Assembly (NCBI RefSeq): GCF_000967655.1 | Contig: NZ_JXYA01000022.1 | Span: 29,359-93,358 of the forward strand | From: Pseudoalteromonas rubra | GTDB lineage: Bacteria > Pseudomonadota > Gammaproteobacteria > Enterobacterales > Alteromonadaceae | Direction of reading: 5' to 3' | Length of the DNA stretch: 64,000 bases | In this document: piece by piece, positions 36,496-46,727 of the stretch | Numbering within the stretch: the first letter of the stretch is position 1 | Layout: each line of letters starts with the position of its first letter | The notes under the pieces: model-generated | Databases searched by the model: none | What the model was told of the DNA's origin: nothing | Seen by the model: only the letters and a program-made list of their open reading frames with translations | Position numbers and translations under genes: made by a program

Positions 36496-37650
36496 TTACA
36501 AACACGCCGCCAAAATAGCGCGTGATTTAGCCAGGTCGACCTGCTGATGTTCACCCAGGGCAACCATGCCGTGACGTTCAAGCTGTGCCACGATTTTATC
36601 GGCTGCATCTGCGCCTACACCATAGTCACTGAGGCGGGTTTTCATGCCCAGAGACTGGAAGAAAGCTTCGGTTTTCTCAATGGCCAGATCAATGGCCTGC
36701 TCTTCATCGCTGATATCCAGCCCCATGACACGCTCGGCGTATTGCAGCAGTTTGCCACGCTTGGCATCACGCTGCTCGTGCATCATACGTGGTAATACAA
36801 CCGCCAGCGTCTGCGCGTGATCTAAGCCGTAAACCGCAGTCAGCTCATGGCCAATCATATGCGTCCCCCAGTCCTGCGGCACGCCAGAGCCGATCAGGCC
36901 ATTAAGCGCCATAGTTGCTGACCACATTACATTGGCACGGACTTTATAATCCACTTGCTCAGAGAACAACTTAGGTCCTTCTTCCATCAAAGTCAGCAAC
37001 AGGCCTTCGGCAAAACGGTCTTGTACTTTTGCATCAATGGGATAAGTCAGGTATTGCTCCATGACATGAACAAACGGGTCGACCACGCCATTGATAAGCT
37101 GGCGCTCAGGCAGTGAGGCCATGACCTGAGGATCCAATACCGCAAACTTAGGCTGCACCTTAGGCGACGCAAATGGCAGTTTGTCATTGGTTTCTTTGTT
37201 CGAGACCACACTGAAGCTGTTCGACTCCGAGCCAGTTGCAGGCAGGGTTAATACCACTCCCAAGTCCAGAGCAGATTTAATTTCAGCGCCTTTGGCAAGA
37301 ATATCCCACGGCTCACCGTCAAACTCGGCTGCCGCCGCGATAAACTTACTGCCATCAATGACCGAGCCGCCACCCACAGCCAGTAAGTAGGTGTAGCCTT
37401 CCTGGCGGATCAGCTCCACCGCCTGCATGCAGGTCTGATAGCTGGGATTTGGCTCAATGCCACTGAACTCGCCCCAGTTGTGGTTGGCCAGTGCCTCACT
37501 CACCTGTTGGTAAATCCCGTTACTTTTAATACTGCCGCCGCCATAGATGACTAACACTTTGGCATCCGCTGGAATACTGTCGGACATTGCCCCAATCTGA
37601 CCTTCTCCGAATAGGATCTGCGTTGGATTGTGAAAACTGAAATTCAACAT
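36496..37650 (-). CDS. yqhD: YqhD-like iron/zinc alcohol dehydrogenase
   Basis: NADPH-dependent aldehyde reductase of the iron-containing ADH (group III) family, 384 residues, aligning throughout with E. coli YqhD. It has GGGSVIDGSKF and TLPATGSESN for cofactor binding. The metal ligands are in the region HELTAVYGLDHAQTLA (His pair) and an upstream Asp in NGVVDPFVH. It reduces short and reactive aldehydes such as those from lipid peroxidation. The LysR gene 152 bases away is divergent and is the natural candidate regulator, as in E. coli where YqhC (AraC type) plays that part. Confidence 0.9.
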   Translation of the reverse strand: MLNFSFHNPTQILFGEGQIGAMSDSIPADAKVLVIYGGGSIKSNGIYQQVSEALANHNWGEFSGIEPNPSYQTCMQAVELIRQEGYTYLLAVGGGSVIDGSKFIAAAAEFDGEPWDILAKGAEIKSALDLGVVLTLPATGSESNSFSVVSNKETNDKLPFASPKVQPKFAVLDPQVMASLPERQLINGVVDPFVHVMEQYLTYPIDAKVQDRFAEGLLLTLMEEGPKLFSEQVDYKVRANVMWSATMALNGLIGSGVPQDWGTHMIGHELTAVYGLDHAQTLAVVLPRMMHEQRDAKRGKLLQYAERVMGLDISDEEQAIDLAIEKTEAFFQSLGMKTRLSDYGVGADAADKIVAQLERHGMVALGEHQQVDLAKSRAILAACL

Positions 37651-37802
37651 GCTCTGTTCCTGTTAATTTGTGACTCGATATAAAACGACCTTCAGTCTAG
37701 CCTGCCTGCGGGTGAGGATCATTAGTTAGCTGGCAAATTAATTTTGCTATACAGCAACAATGCAAATATTATATTGCCATTACTTGCACTGGAGAGATAA
37801 AA

Positions 37803-38678
37803 ATGTGGCAGGGTCTGGATATCTTTCTCGCCGTTGTAGAACATGGCAGCTTTAGTAAAGCCGCGCTGGCGCTGGATGTATCAACCTCTCATGTCAGTCG
37901 TCAGATCCAGCAGCTGGAACAACGACTGGGTACCTTATTACTGCAACGCACAACACGCAGTATTAACCTTACCGATGCGGGCAAGCACTATGCCGCCAGG
38001 CTCAAGCTGATCCAGCAGGAGCTTAGCGAGGCCAACGATCAGCTGCTCGGTGGCCAGCAGATCCCCAAAGGGCACATACGTATTACCGGTGCCGGAGATT
38101 TTGTGGCCAACAGCGTTGCCCCGGTGATAGCAGAGTTTTGCCTTCAATATCCGGAAGTCACCGTAGAAATTGATTTTAATAACCGCAATGTCGATTTGGT
38201 TGAGGATGGCTTTGATCTGGCCATTCGCTTTGGCCGAATGCGCGACTCTAGCCTGATAGCCCGAAAACTCACCCCCAGACCCATGACTTTGGTTGCCAGC
38301 CCCAGCTATCTCAATCAACACACGGCGCCCACACACCCTCACGAGCTGAGTCAGCACAACTGCCTGCTGGCTGCCAATAACCGCTGGCGCTTTGCCATCG
38401 ACGATAACATTGAGGAAGTGAAAGTCAGCGGGAACTGGCGGACCAATCACCCGCACGCGCTGTTACAGGCCTGCCTGCAAGGTCTTGGCATTTCACACCT
38501 GGCGCGTGACATTGTTGAACCGCATCTTGCTTCGGGCGCGCTGCTCACTTTGCTGGACGAGTTCCAGGTCACAGATAATGCCTCCTGGCTGGTTTATCCG
38601 CGTAAAGATCTGATGCCGTACCGTGTACGCTTACTCATTGATTTTTTGTTAGATCGTTTTAATACGCCGACCGACTAG
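37803..38678 (+). CDS. LysR-family regulator
   Basis: 291 residues: N-terminal winged helix-turn-helix (FLAVVEHGSFSKAALAL, STSHVSRQIQQLEQRLG) and a C-terminal effector-binding domain. Divergent from yqhD, so it probably controls it and perhaps itself. The ligand is unknown; an aldehyde-responsive role is inference from the neighbour only. Confidence 0.88.
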   Translation: MWQGLDIFLAVVEHGSFSKAALALDVSTSHVSRQIQQLEQRLGTLLLQRTTRSINLTDAGKHYAARLKLIQQELSEANDQLLGGQQIPKGHIRITGAGDFVANSVAPVIAEFCLQYPEVTVEIDFNNRNVDLVEDGFDLAIRFGRMRDSSLIARKLTPRPMTLVASPSYLNQHTAPTHPHELSQHNCLLAANNRWRFAIDDNIEEVKVSGNWRTNHPHALLQACLQGLGISHLARDIVEPHLASGALLTLLDEFQVTDNASWLVYPRKDLMPYRVRLLIDFLLDRFNTPTD

Positions 38679-38763
38679 CAAGTACCTGACTGAATAAAAC
38701 TTGATCTCTTTGCTTGATTACACTAAATTATGTCGTACGCGATATAATCATGAGAGATTTAAA

Positions 38764-39246
38764 ATGACCAAACTATACGAGTTCAGCGCCAATACACTGC
38801 AAGGACAACCCTTTGAGTTTAGCAGCCTGCAGGGCAAGGTGGTGCTGGTGGTGAATACTGCCAGTCAGTGCGGGCTGACGCCGCAGTACGAAGGGCTTCA
38901 GGCACTGCATGAGCAATATGCAGAGCAGGGCCTGACCATCATTGGTTTTCCCTGCAACCAGTTTGGCCAGCAGGAGCCAGGCAGTGCCAGCGAGATCCAA
39001 CAGGGCTGCCTGATCAACTACGGAGTTGATTTTCAGATGATGGAAAAAATTGAAGTCAATGGCGACAATGCCCACCCACTGTATGCCTATCTAAAAGACG
39101 CCCTGCCCGGCTTATTTGGCAACAAAATTAAGTGGAACTTTACTAAGTTCCTGCTGAGTAAAGACGGTCAGCCACTGGCGCGCTATGCACCAACCACAAA
39201 ACCTGAGAAAATAAGCAAAGATATTGAAAAAGCATTAAGTGCGTAA
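38764..39246 (+). CDS. Glutathione peroxidase
   Basis: Thiol (Cys-type) glutathione peroxidase of 160 residues, BtuE-like. The redox site is NTASQCGLTPQYEGL (Cys near 36); FPCNQFGQQEPG and WNFTKFLL are the family's other signatures. It reduces organic and hydrogen peroxides. The ATG at 38764 is preceded by GAGAT; the earlier TTG at 38701 adds residues without homology. It is one base ahead of the OhrR-type repressor, so the two are probably cotranscribed. This fits peroxide-induced control. Confidence 0.9.
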   Translation: MTKLYEFSANTLQGQPFEFSSLQGKVVLVVNTASQCGLTPQYEGLQALHEQYAEQGLTIIGFPCNQFGQQEPGSASEIQQGCLINYGVDFQMMEKIEVNGDNAHPLYAYLKDALPGLFGNKIKWNFTKFLLSKDGQPLARYAPTTKPEKISKDIEKALSA

Positions 39247-39247
39247 G

Positions 39248-39691
39248 ATGAAAGAGCAGCCCACGCAATTGCGCCTGGACAACCAGTTATGTTTTAGCCT
39301 GTATGCCGCGTCACGTCAGGTCACCCGGCTCTATCAGCCGCTGTTGAAGGCCCATGGCCTGACCTATCCGCAGTACATTGTCCTGATGATCTTGTGGCAA
39401 CAGGACGGGTTATTAGTAGGAGAGATAGGCAAGCGAGCACAGCTGAACAGCAACACGCTCACGCCACTGCTCAAACGACTGGCACAACAGGATTTAGTGA
39501 CACGGGTACGCTCCGAGCGTGATGAACGTCAGTGTCATATTTATCTGACTGATGCAGGTAAAGCACTGGAGGCCGCCTGTAGCTGTATTCCCCAGCAAAT
39601 GCTGGCACAAACCAATATGCCAGTGGCAGATCTGCAACAGCTTAAGGCACTGCTGGATACCTTTTTAAGTAGCCAGCTCAGTGATAATTAG
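39248..39691 (+). CDS. MarR-family regulator, OhrR-like
   Basis: 147 residues in the MarR family with a winged helix (VGEIGKRAQLNSNTLTPLLKRL) and DERQCHIYLTDAGKAL. The N-terminal Cys in LDNQLCFSLYAASR sits where OhrR carries its peroxide-sensing Cys. OhrR proteins release DNA on oxidation by organic hydroperoxide. ATG at 39248 is used, one base after the peroxidase stop; a GTG at 39239 overlaps. No ohr gene is seen, so the peroxidase may be the target instead. Confidence 0.84.
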   Translation: MKEQPTQLRLDNQLCFSLYAASRQVTRLYQPLLKAHGLTYPQYIVLMILWQQDGLLVGEIGKRAQLNSNTLTPLLKRLAQQDLVTRVRSERDERQCHIYLTDAGKALEAACSCIPQQMLAQTNMPVADLQQLKALLDTFLSSQLSDN

Positions 39692-39696
39692 GCAAT

Positions 39697-39728
39697 AAAA
39701 AAGGCTGAACCTGAGTTCAGCCTTTTTT
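39697..39728. terminator. Bidirectional terminator, ohrR/gltX
   Basis: Fourteen-base perfect palindrome arms with a CTGA loop, core GGCTGAAC / GTTCAGCC, six A before and six T after. It serves both convergent genes. Confidence 0.92.
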
Positions 39729-39781
39729 CATGTGTTTCATTCAACCCCGACGTTGCGAGGTTAATGATACCCAGGCGTGCA

Positions 39782-41269
39782 TTACCCGATGCTGGGGTAC
39801 TCGCGGTATGCTTTTTCGAGCTTCTTCGCTTGCTTCTTAGACACACCCAGGTGGTTCAGTGCCACACGTAAACGTGCACGCGACAAGTCTGAGCCCAGGA
39901 TCTCCATCGCATCAACCACCGAGGTCGATGAGGTTTTGCCAGTAATAGCCACGAAGATTGGCTCCAGGAAGTCTTTGATCTTCAGTTCGTGGAAAGTCGC
40001 AACCGACTTAGCCACCGCGAAGACCTCACTCTTGTTCCACTGACGTAGCTTATCCAGCTCCCAGATGAAGAATTGCAGCGCCTGACGCACCGTTTCTTCT
40101 TCCGCTTTACCAGCAGTCAGTAGCGCAGGATCATACTCTGGAATACCACCCACAAAGTGACCTGCCAGACCGACCAGATCAGACAAAGTATTGATACGCG
40201 TTTTTGCTTCAGGCAGTACACGCGCCAGCATCTGGCCATTGAGTTTCCAGTCAACGAAACGCTCAATCAGCTGCTCATCGCTTAAGTCTTCACGGATCCA
40301 CAGGCCATTCAGCCAGCTTAGCTTATCGATATCAAATACCGGTCCACCCAGTGACACGCGCTTCATATCGAAGTGTTCAATCATCTCAGCCAGGGTGAAC
40401 TTTTCACGCTCGTCCGGCATTGACCAGCCCATACGGCCCAGGTAGTTCAGTACCGCTTCAGGCAGATAACCCATTTCTTTGTAGTAGTTAATAGAAGTTG
40501 GGTTCTTACGCTTAGACAGCTTAGACTTATCCGGGTTACGCAGTAGTGGCAAATGGCCTAGTACCGGCGCCTGCCAGCCAAAGTCTTCGTACAGCTTCAG
40601 CAGCTTAGGCGCTGAGTTGATCCACTCTTCACCACGGAAGATATGGCTGATCTGCATGTGGTGATCGTCAACGACGTTGGCCAGGAAGTAAGTTGGGAAG
40701 CCATCTGCTTTGAGTAGTACCTGCATATCGACATTTTCCCACGGGATCTCAATCTCACCGCGCAGGTAGTCGTTAAACTTAAAGCTGCCTTCTTCTGGGA
40801 TCATCATGCGGATCACGTACGGCTTACCTGCATCCAGGTTTGCCTGAATTTCTTCCTGGCTCAGCTTCAGACCGCGACCATCGTACTTAGGGCGTAACCC
40901 TTCGGCCATTTGCTGCTCGCGCATTTCGTCCAGCTCTTGCGCCGTTGCGAAGCAGTAGAACGCCTTACCTTCTTCAACCAGTTGGTGAGCATATTTTTTA
41001 TATAAATCGCTACGCTCAGACTGACGGTAAGGGCCGAATTCACCGCCCACATCCGGTCCGTGATCCCACTCAAGACCCAACCAGCGCAAGCTGTCCATAA
41101 TCGCCTGCTCTGATTCCGGGGTACTTCTTTGCTGATCGGTATCTTCGATACGCAGCACGAATTCACCGCCTTGCTGCTTGGCAAAACAGTAGTTGAATAA
41201 CGCAATATAGGCCGTGCCTAAGTGGGGATCGCCCGTCGGTGACGGGGCAACACGCGTACGGATAGTCAT
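39782..41269 (-). CDS. gltX: Glutamyl-tRNA synthetase
   Basis: Class I aminoacyl-tRNA synthetase of 495 residues. HIGH-type motif is [10 protein letters not shown] and the KMSKS-type is KLSKRKN. It charges tRNA-Glu with glutamate. N-terminal catalytic Rossmann fold, then the helical anticodon-binding domain. Length slightly above E. coli (471). AAGAGAA precedes the ATG. Confidence 0.95.
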   Translation of the reverse strand: MTIRTRVAPSPTGDPHLGTAYIALFNYCFAKQQGGEFVLRIEDTDQQRSTPESEQAIMDSLRWLGLEWDHGPDVGGEFGPYRQSERSDLYKKYAHQLVEEGKAFYCFATAQELDEMREQQMAEGLRPKYDGRGLKLSQEEIQANLDAGKPYVIRMMIPEEGSFKFNDYLRGEIEIPWENVDMQVLLKADGFPTYFLANVVDDHHMQISHIFRGEEWINSAPKLLKLYEDFGWQAPVLGHLPLLRNPDKSKLSKRKNPTSINYYKEMGYLPEAVLNYLGRMGWSMPDEREKFTLAEMIEHFDMKRVSLGGPVFDIDKLSWLNGLWIREDLSDEQLIERFVDWKLNGQMLARVLPEAKTRINTLSDLVGLAGHFVGGIPEYDPALLTAGKAEEETVRQALQFFIWELDKLRQWNKSEVFAVAKSVATFHELKIKDFLEPIFVAITGKTSSTSVVDAMEILGSDLSRARLRVALNHLGVSKKQAKKLEKAYREYPSIG

Positions 41270-41370
41270 GTTTTTTCTCTTAAATTGTGTCTAGTGAGGT
41301 CATGGGGCTAATGCTAGCATAGCCCCTTGTGCGGGCAAACTATTGCAACACAGTTTACCGGGTGTGGTGA

Positions 41371-41736
41371 TTAAGCAGCCTGTTCAAGCTTTTGTAAATA
41401 CGCCACAATGTCGTTCGATTCATACAACCAGGTCACCTGGTTTTGCTCTTCAATGCGAAGGCAAGGCACCTTTATTTTACCGCCCTGCTCTTGCAGCTCC
41501 TGGCGATATACCTGATTATTCATCGCATCACGGGTTTCCAGTTTCAACCCCTCGCGCTTAGCCGCGCGGCGTACCTTGACGCAAAACGGGCAGCCCTTGA
41601 ACTGATACAGCTTCAGTTTAGCGGTTTGCGCATCCAACTTTGCCTGCGCGTCTGCCGGGCGTTTTTTACTGCGCGGGGTAAAGATAAAATCAAACACTAA
41701 GATCAGGCTGCCAAGCAGCATACGGATTAATTTCAT
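41371..41736 (-). CDS. Membrane-anchored glutaredoxin
   Basis: 121 residues: one N-terminal hydrophobic segment (MKLIRMLLGSLILVFDFIF) followed by a short charged linker and a thioredoxin-fold glutaredoxin domain. The redox motif is GCPFCVKV (CPFC), with KVPCLRIEE as the cis-Pro region. It likely reduces mixed disulfides or glutathionylated proteins. The ATG at 41736 is taken because GGAG lies 7 bases upstream; the ATG two codons earlier is too close to it. It lies 101 bases upstream of gltX in the same direction. Confidence 0.83.
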   Translation of the reverse strand: MKLIRMLLGSLILVFDFIFTPRSKKRPADAQAKLDAQTAKLKLYQFKGCPFCVKVRRAAKREGLKLETRDAMNNQVYRQELQEQGGKIKVPCLRIEEQNQVTWLYESNDIVAYLQKLEQAA

Positions 41737-41805
41737 TGTCATACTCCAGGTTTCTTGTGGCGCGTAGAATACCACAATCTGGCCGAAAAATTGGCCCCCG
41801 GTGAC

Positions 41806-42759
41806 TTAAAAAAGTTCGATGTCTGAGGTCATGACCTGAGGCGTAGCAAGTCCTAGCGTACAATAGAAAACAACCCGATTGCGACCATGTTGTTTGGCAT
41901 GGTATAGCGCGGTATCCGCCTGGTTGACTAATTCCGACACTTGCATAACATCCGTGACCTCGGTATAGCCACCACTGAGCGTAATGTTACCCACCTGAGG
42001 AAATGCCACCTGACTTATTACCTTGCGGACCCGGTCCAACAGTGATTGCGCTTCCTCGTCGCTATGCGCTTGAAACAAAACCGCAAACTCCTCACCACCA
42101 TAACGAAAAACATAGTCTTCGGCGCGAAAGTTGTCTTTCAGGTGCTGGGCAGTCAATAAAATCACTTCGTCTCCGATGACATGACCAAAGGAGTCATTCA
42201 CCCGCTTAAAGTGGTCGATATCGAACAGCGCCAGATACCAGCCGCGCAGATCCGGCTCCTCCCGCGGTTGCAAAAAGCCCTGGCCGGAGGCAATTTCAAG
42301 CACCTTTTCATCAAAGGTTTGCCGGTTCAGCAGCTGCGATAAGGGATCAATACGGGCCAGTACCAGGGTATGTAACTGATGGAAAAAAACATGCATCAGA
42401 TGAGCGGCCAGATTGCAGTTCGCCGGGGTTAATGCCTCGTAGATCCACAGTAACCCAATGACCTGATCGTCAAGTCGCAGCGGAATACAGGTATAGGATT
42501 TGCTGATCAATGCAGGCTTGCCTCTGCACTGATGGGCTTTTTCCAGCATCTCATCTAATGGTAAAGCCTGGTCCACATGTTGCTGATAGACCAGCTTAAG
42601 CGCCTCTTTGCGTGATAAACTGGGGCGAATAAAAAAGCTGAGTGCCACCTCTGGCAGCAGCGATGTCAGGATATGACAAAACTGCTGATATAAAGCGCGC
42701 TCTTCTTTGAGCTGCACTAAGCTGATGGTGTATTCGTGTCCGCAGGTGGATTTAGTCAC
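41806..42759 (-). CDS. Diguanylate cyclase (GGDEF)
   Basis: 317 residues. The C-terminal 160 residues form a GGDEF domain with active-site YGGEEFAVLF and the preceding DIDHFKRVNDSFGH metal-binding region. It makes cyclic di-GMP, which favours surface attachment. The N-terminal 140 residues form a soluble GAF-like sensor with no membrane helix. The RxxD inhibitory site is present as RKVIS or absent; no clear match was seen. GTG start (42759) with a weak site. Confidence 0.86.
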   Translation of the reverse strand: MTKSTCGHEYTISLVQLKEERALYQQFCHILTSLLPEVALSFFIRPSLSRKEALKLVYQQHVDQALPLDEMLEKAHQCRGKPALISKSYTCIPLRLDDQVIGLLWIYEALTPANCNLAAHLMHVFFHQLHTLVLARIDPLSQLLNRQTFDEKVLEIASGQGFLQPREEPDLRGWYLALFDIDHFKRVNDSFGHVIGDEVILLTAQHLKDNFRAEDYVFRYGGEEFAVLFQAHSDEEAQSLLDRVRKVISQVAFPQVGNITLSGGYTEVTDVMQVSELVNQADTALYHAKQHGRNRVVFYCTLGLATPQVMTSDIELF

Positions 42760-42871
42760 ATGGTTGCCCGGTGATCAGATTCACTCTAAAGATTAGCGTT
42801 TATTTACCAGCTTTCAATAATTGCCCACACGGACACTTGCTAAGCTGCAAACACAAGCAGCGGGCAACGCG

Positions 42872-43996
42872 TTAAACAGAGCCCGCATAGACATCCAGCA
42901 ACACCAAGTCGTCACGATGTACCACAACGTTTGAGGCCGGATAACCCAGCACCAGCGGGATTTCACTGCTGTGCAGCCGCTTGATCTGATCCATTTCCCG
43001 ATGATCAAAAGCGACCAGCCCCTTAGCAACCAGCTGGTCGTCCAGGTCGCGGATTTCAATGACATCGCCTCGTGCAAACTCTCCTCCCATCGCAACAATG
43101 CCTTTGGCCAGCAGGCTTGCGCCCTGATGACTGATGGCTGCAACAGCGCCGATGTCACATTGCACAAAGCCTGCCGATTTAGGACCCGACAACAACCATT
43201 TTTTACGCCCCTCAAGCGGTGCATCAAAACGCACAAAGGTGGTACTTTGCGCCGTGCCCGCCATCACTTGCTCTATTACCTGTGGCTCGGCGCCTTTAGC
43301 AATGATGGTCTCAATCCCCGCACGCTGTGCCGTACGCGCGGCCTCAAGCTTAGTATACATGCCACCTGTGCCCAGCTTACTGCCTGCTCCCCCCGCCAAC
43401 GCCATCAGTGACTGATCAATTTGCTCTACTTCTGAGATAAGCGTCGCGGTCGGGTTGCTGCGCGGATCGGCAGTAAATAAACCAGGCTGATCGGTCAACA
43501 ACAGCAGCTTATCGGCATTGGCCAGAATAGCCACCAGCGATGACAGGTTGTCGTTGTCGCCGACTTTGATTTCCGAAGTGGCAACCGCATCGTTTTCGTT
43601 AACGATGGGGATCACCTGATGTTTTAACAGCTGAGTAATGGTATCGCGCGCATTGAGATAGCGTCCTCTGTCTTCGACATCGGCACGGGTTAACAGCAGC
43701 TGTGCCACCGGCTGGTCGTAAAGTGCAAACAGCGATTGCCACAGATGGATCAATTGCCCCTGACCTATGGCTGCAAGCATCTGCTTCTCTGCAATGGAAA
43801 CACCCACGCTGTGCTCAACGGCATCTCTGCCTGCCGCAACTGCGCCACTGGAGACCAGCACTGGCTGGTAGCCTTGCTGCTTGAGTGTCATACACTGGGT
43901 CACAATGTCGATCATACGCGGCTTGTTTAGCTTATCCGTACCTGCGGTTAAGACGCTGGTGCCGAGCTTGATCACGATTACCTTAGTTTTTTTCAT
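42872..43996 (-). CDS. proB: Glutamate 5-kinase
   Basis: First enzyme of proline synthesis, phosphorylating glutamate. 374 residues: amino-acid kinase domain (VIKLGTSVLTAGTDKLNKP, VLVSSGAVAAG, NENDAVAT, GTGGMYTKLEAA) plus a C-terminal PUA domain (about 280-365). GAGG lies before the ATG. proA, usually next to it, is not in this window. Confidence 0.94.
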   Translation of the reverse strand: MKKTKVIVIKLGTSVLTAGTDKLNKPRMIDIVTQCMTLKQQGYQPVLVSSGAVAAGRDAVEHSVGVSIAEKQMLAAIGQGQLIHLWQSLFALYDQPVAQLLLTRADVEDRGRYLNARDTITQLLKHQVIPIVNENDAVATSEIKVGDNDNLSSLVAILANADKLLLLTDQPGLFTADPRSNPTATLISEVEQIDQSLMALAGGAGSKLGTGGMYTKLEAARTAQRAGIETIIAKGAEPQVIEQVMAGTAQSTTFVRFDAPLEGRKKWLLSGPKSAGFVQCDIGAVAAISHQGASLLAKGIVAMGGEFARGDVIEIRDLDDQLVAKGLVAFDHREMDQIKRLHSSEIPLVLGYPASNVVVHRDDLVLLDVYAGSV

Positions 43997-44175
43997 TCCT
44001 CATTCCCTCACTGTACAAATGACAGGCATTGGGCTTTGTTATATCACGAAGGTGCAGGCAAAAAAATGGCAGGCTAAAAAAGGGGCTGGATCAAAGAAAC
44101 ACCGACAATGGCTTGCGTTGTGGAGATAACTCGTTTAAAAAGCCTGTGACGAAACGCACTGTACAGGCAAAAACC

Positions 44176-44379
44176 ATGAGCAAACCCAATAAAGAACTGA
44201 AAATGCTACCTTTACTCTTTGTCAGTATCGCCTTATGCATTGGTGGGCACTTTATTTTGCAGCCCAATTATCAGGACAGCCACATTGCAGAATATGCCTT
44301 AGCGGCGCTCCCTTTTCTGATGTTTGCCATCGTCATTATCGCCATCCGGATCGCAATTAAGGCCGATAAAGAAGAATAA
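44176..44379 (+). CDS. Small two-helix membrane protein
   Basis: 67 residues with two hydrophobic segments (LPLLFVSIALCIGG and LPFLMFAIVIIAIRIAI) and charged ends. The ATG at 44176 is the best start; the frame is open from 44029 but upstream sequence has no clear start signal. It resembles widespread uncharacterised small membrane proteins. It is tail-to-tail with the DUF1543 gene 16 bases away. Confidence 0.62.
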   Translation: MSKPNKELKMLPLLFVSIALCIGGHFILQPNYQDSHIAEYALAALPFLMFAIVIIAIRIAIKADKEE

Positions 44380-44395
44380 CCTTCTTTGCAGCGCT

Positions 44396-44896
44396 TTACA
44401 GTTTGTGATAGCCAAACCACTGCGGTGCCAGTGACTGTGACTGGCCACTGGGTGTCAGACGCACATAATGCTGCCCGTCAATCAAATCTATCGCCATACA
44501 ATCATCCACAGCATACAAGTCATCTTTGTGGGGTAAGTCCACTCCAGGCAACAAGGTGTCCAGCGCCCGCGCTTTGGCGACCTGGGCGGTAGGGGCGACG
44601 AACAAACCAAATGCGTGCTGCTCCGCCAGGCTGTCATGTCGGTATCCACCCAGATTAACAAAATACAGATTGGGTTGTTGCGCAGGCGGCTCACTGACCA
44701 GCTCCACCTGGAAGCCATCAATATGCTCAAGTGCAACATAGCTGTCCATATGCACCTTGTCCTTATCACCAACCCATTGTTGTTTAAGCGCGCTAAACGT
44801 ATCTTCAATGCGCTCGCCAACCACAAAACGAATGTCATGCATTTCAATGTGGCAGCCGCTCAGGCGACCTCCCAGATAAACCATAAATAACTGCAT
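44396..44896 (-). CDS. DUF1543 protein
   Basis: 166 residues of the DUF1543 family: LFMVYLGGRLSGCHIEMHD near the start and FVNLGGYRHDSLAEQHAFG in the middle. The LGG and HD motifs are conserved in the family, but no biochemical role is known to me. Divergent from the amidohydrolase gene. Confidence 0.8.
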   Translation of the reverse strand: MQLFMVYLGGRLSGCHIEMHDIRFVVGERIEDTFSALKQQWVGDKDKVHMDSYVALEHIDGFQVELVSEPPAQQPNLYFVNLGGYRHDSLAEQHAFGLFVAPTAQVAKARALDTLLPGVDLPHKDDLYAVDDCMAIDLIDGQHYVRLTPSGQSQSLAPQWFGYHKL

Positions 44897-45026
44897 TATT
44901 GACCCTATAAAATGAACATTCTCCCGATTATGGTATAACAGCGCTTTTTCTGTCTCAGTTCAATGTCTTTTTCGGGCAAAATGCGGTATTGGTTGCTAAA
45001 TAAAATACCACAAGGAAATTCCTGTC

Positions 45027-46670
45027 ATGATCCGGTTTATTTATCTGGCGCTGATTTTGTTCAGTGGGATCAGCAAGGCTCAGTTCACTCTGATACACAA
45101 CGTCAACGGTTACAGCCCTACCCGGGGTGGAGAGGTTAAGTCTTTTTCGACCCTGGTCATCAAAGATGGCAAAGTCGTCAAAACGGGCGATAAACAACTC
45201 GCTACGCAATACCCCAAAGCCCAAAGGTTCGACGGCCAGGGAAAGACCTTATTACCCGGACTGATTGACGCCCATGGCCATATTATTGGGCTGGGTAATA
45301 ATTTATCCCGGCTCGATATCCGTGAAGCCAACTCAGTGGAACAAGTTGGCCAACAGCTTGTCGCCTTTAGCGAGCAGAACCCAAAAGGCTGGCTTTTGGG
45401 ACGCGGCTGGGATCAAACACGCTGGACGCCGAACGACTTTCCTACCGCTGCCGACCTGGATAAGTATGTCAAAGACCGGCCCGTGGTGCTGACCCGGGTC
45501 GATGGCCATGCTATCTGGGTAAATAGCATGGCTATGGAGTTGGCGGGCATTAATACACAAACAACGTCTCCGGCCGGAGGTGAGATCCTGCGTCACCCGT
45601 CCGGCAATCCAAGCGGTGTTTTTATCGATAAAGCAGAAAGCCTGGTTAAAAAACACATTCCTCCGACCTCGACGGCACACCTTAATCAGGCCCTTAACAA
45701 AGCAGGTGAACACTTACTGAGCTTAGGCATCACCAGTGCCCATGACGCCGGGATTGATAAACAAACCTGGAAACTCTATCAGAGCCGGGCACAAAAGCAG
45801 ACTTTACCGCTGCGCATTTATGCCATGCTCAGTGCCGCAGATCCGCAATTGGACAGTATGCTGCAAGCAGGCGTCTACAAAGACAAACGCGACATGCTGT
45901 CTATTCGCAGTGTAAAAATTTACGCAGATGGTGCATTGGGGAGCCGTGGTGCTGCATTGCTTAAAGACTACAAAGACCGCCAGGGCTATCGGGGCTTAAT
46001 GCTGGAGCAACCACAGCACCTTGAACAGCTCATAGCACAAGCCGTAAAGCATGGCTTCAGCGCGCATACGCATGCCATCGGTGATCGCGCCAACAGGTTA
46101 GTACTAGATAGTTATGAAAAAGTATTTAAAACCACTGGCGGTAAGTTGCTGAGAAACAGAATAGAACATGCCCAGATTGTTGAACCAGAAGACATCCCAA
46201 GATTTAAAACCCTGGATATCATACCCTCGATGCAACCCGTACACGCCACCTCAGATATGCATATGGCACAGCAAAGACTGACTGACGAGCAACTCAGGGG
46301 GGCTTACGCCTGGCAAACCTTTTTACAACAGGGCAGTAAAGTGGCGGCAGGATCAGATTTCCCGGTGGAGCTGGCCAATCCATTTCACGGTTTACACGCT
46401 GCTATTACACGCATGAACGCCCAGCAACAACCTCAGCAGGGTTGGCGTAACCACGAAAGACTGACACGCACACAGGCTTTGCAAGCGTTCACCCTGGACG
46501 CAGCCTATGCAGCCTTTCAGGAGTTTAAATTAGGGAGTCTGGAACAAGGGAAATGGGCAGACTTCATTCTGCTTGATAAGGATTATTTTAAAGTACCGGA
46601 GCAGGAAATTCGGGATATTCAGGTCAAACAAACCTGGATAGCGGGCCAACTGCGGTATGCGCAAGACTAG
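45027..46670 (+). CDS. Exported amidohydrolase, YtcJ-like
   Basis: 547 residues with an N-terminal export signal (MIRFIYLALILFSGISKA). Metal site: DAHGHI (HxH), a carboxylated Lys in KIYADGALGS, His in HTHAIGD, and SDFPVE with the catalytic Asp. This is the amidohydrolase family 3 (YtcJ) layout, enzymes that cleave N-acyl or cyclic amides, with the natural substrate mostly unknown. The signal indicates the periplasm. AAGGA lies 10 bases upstream of the ATG. Confidence 0.84.
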   Translation: MIRFIYLALILFSGISKAQFTLIHNVNGYSPTRGGEVKSFSTLVIKDGKVVKTGDKQLATQYPKAQRFDGQGKTLLPGLIDAHGHIIGLGNNLSRLDIREANSVEQVGQQLVAFSEQNPKGWLLGRGWDQTRWTPNDFPTAADLDKYVKDRPVVLTRVDGHAIWVNSMAMELAGINTQTTSPAGGEILRHPSGNPSGVFIDKAESLVKKHIPPTSTAHLNQALNKAGEHLLSLGITSAHDAGIDKQTWKLYQSRAQKQTLPLRIYAMLSAADPQLDSMLQAGVYKDKRDMLSIRSVKIYADGALGSRGAALLKDYKDRQGYRGLMLEQPQHLEQLIAQAVKHGFSAHTHAIGDRANRLVLDSYEKVFKTTGGKLLRNRIEHAQIVEPEDIPRFKTLDIIPSMQPVHATSDMHMAQQRLTDEQLRGAYAWQTFLQQGSKVAAGSDFPVELANPFHGLHAAITRMNAQQQPQQGWRNHERLTRTQALQAFTLDAAYAAFQEFKLGSLEQGKWADFILLDKDYFKVPEQEIRDIQVKQTWIAGQLRYAQD

Positions 46671-46727
46671 CCAGGATTAGATCTGTGCTGGATTGCGCGA
46701 CAAGGAACGTCACGCAATGTGCGCTTT

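Noticed and set aside
42872..43996. Broken proBA operon
   Set aside because: proB is intact; proA is simply not in the window, and separation of the two is not in itself evidence of loss.
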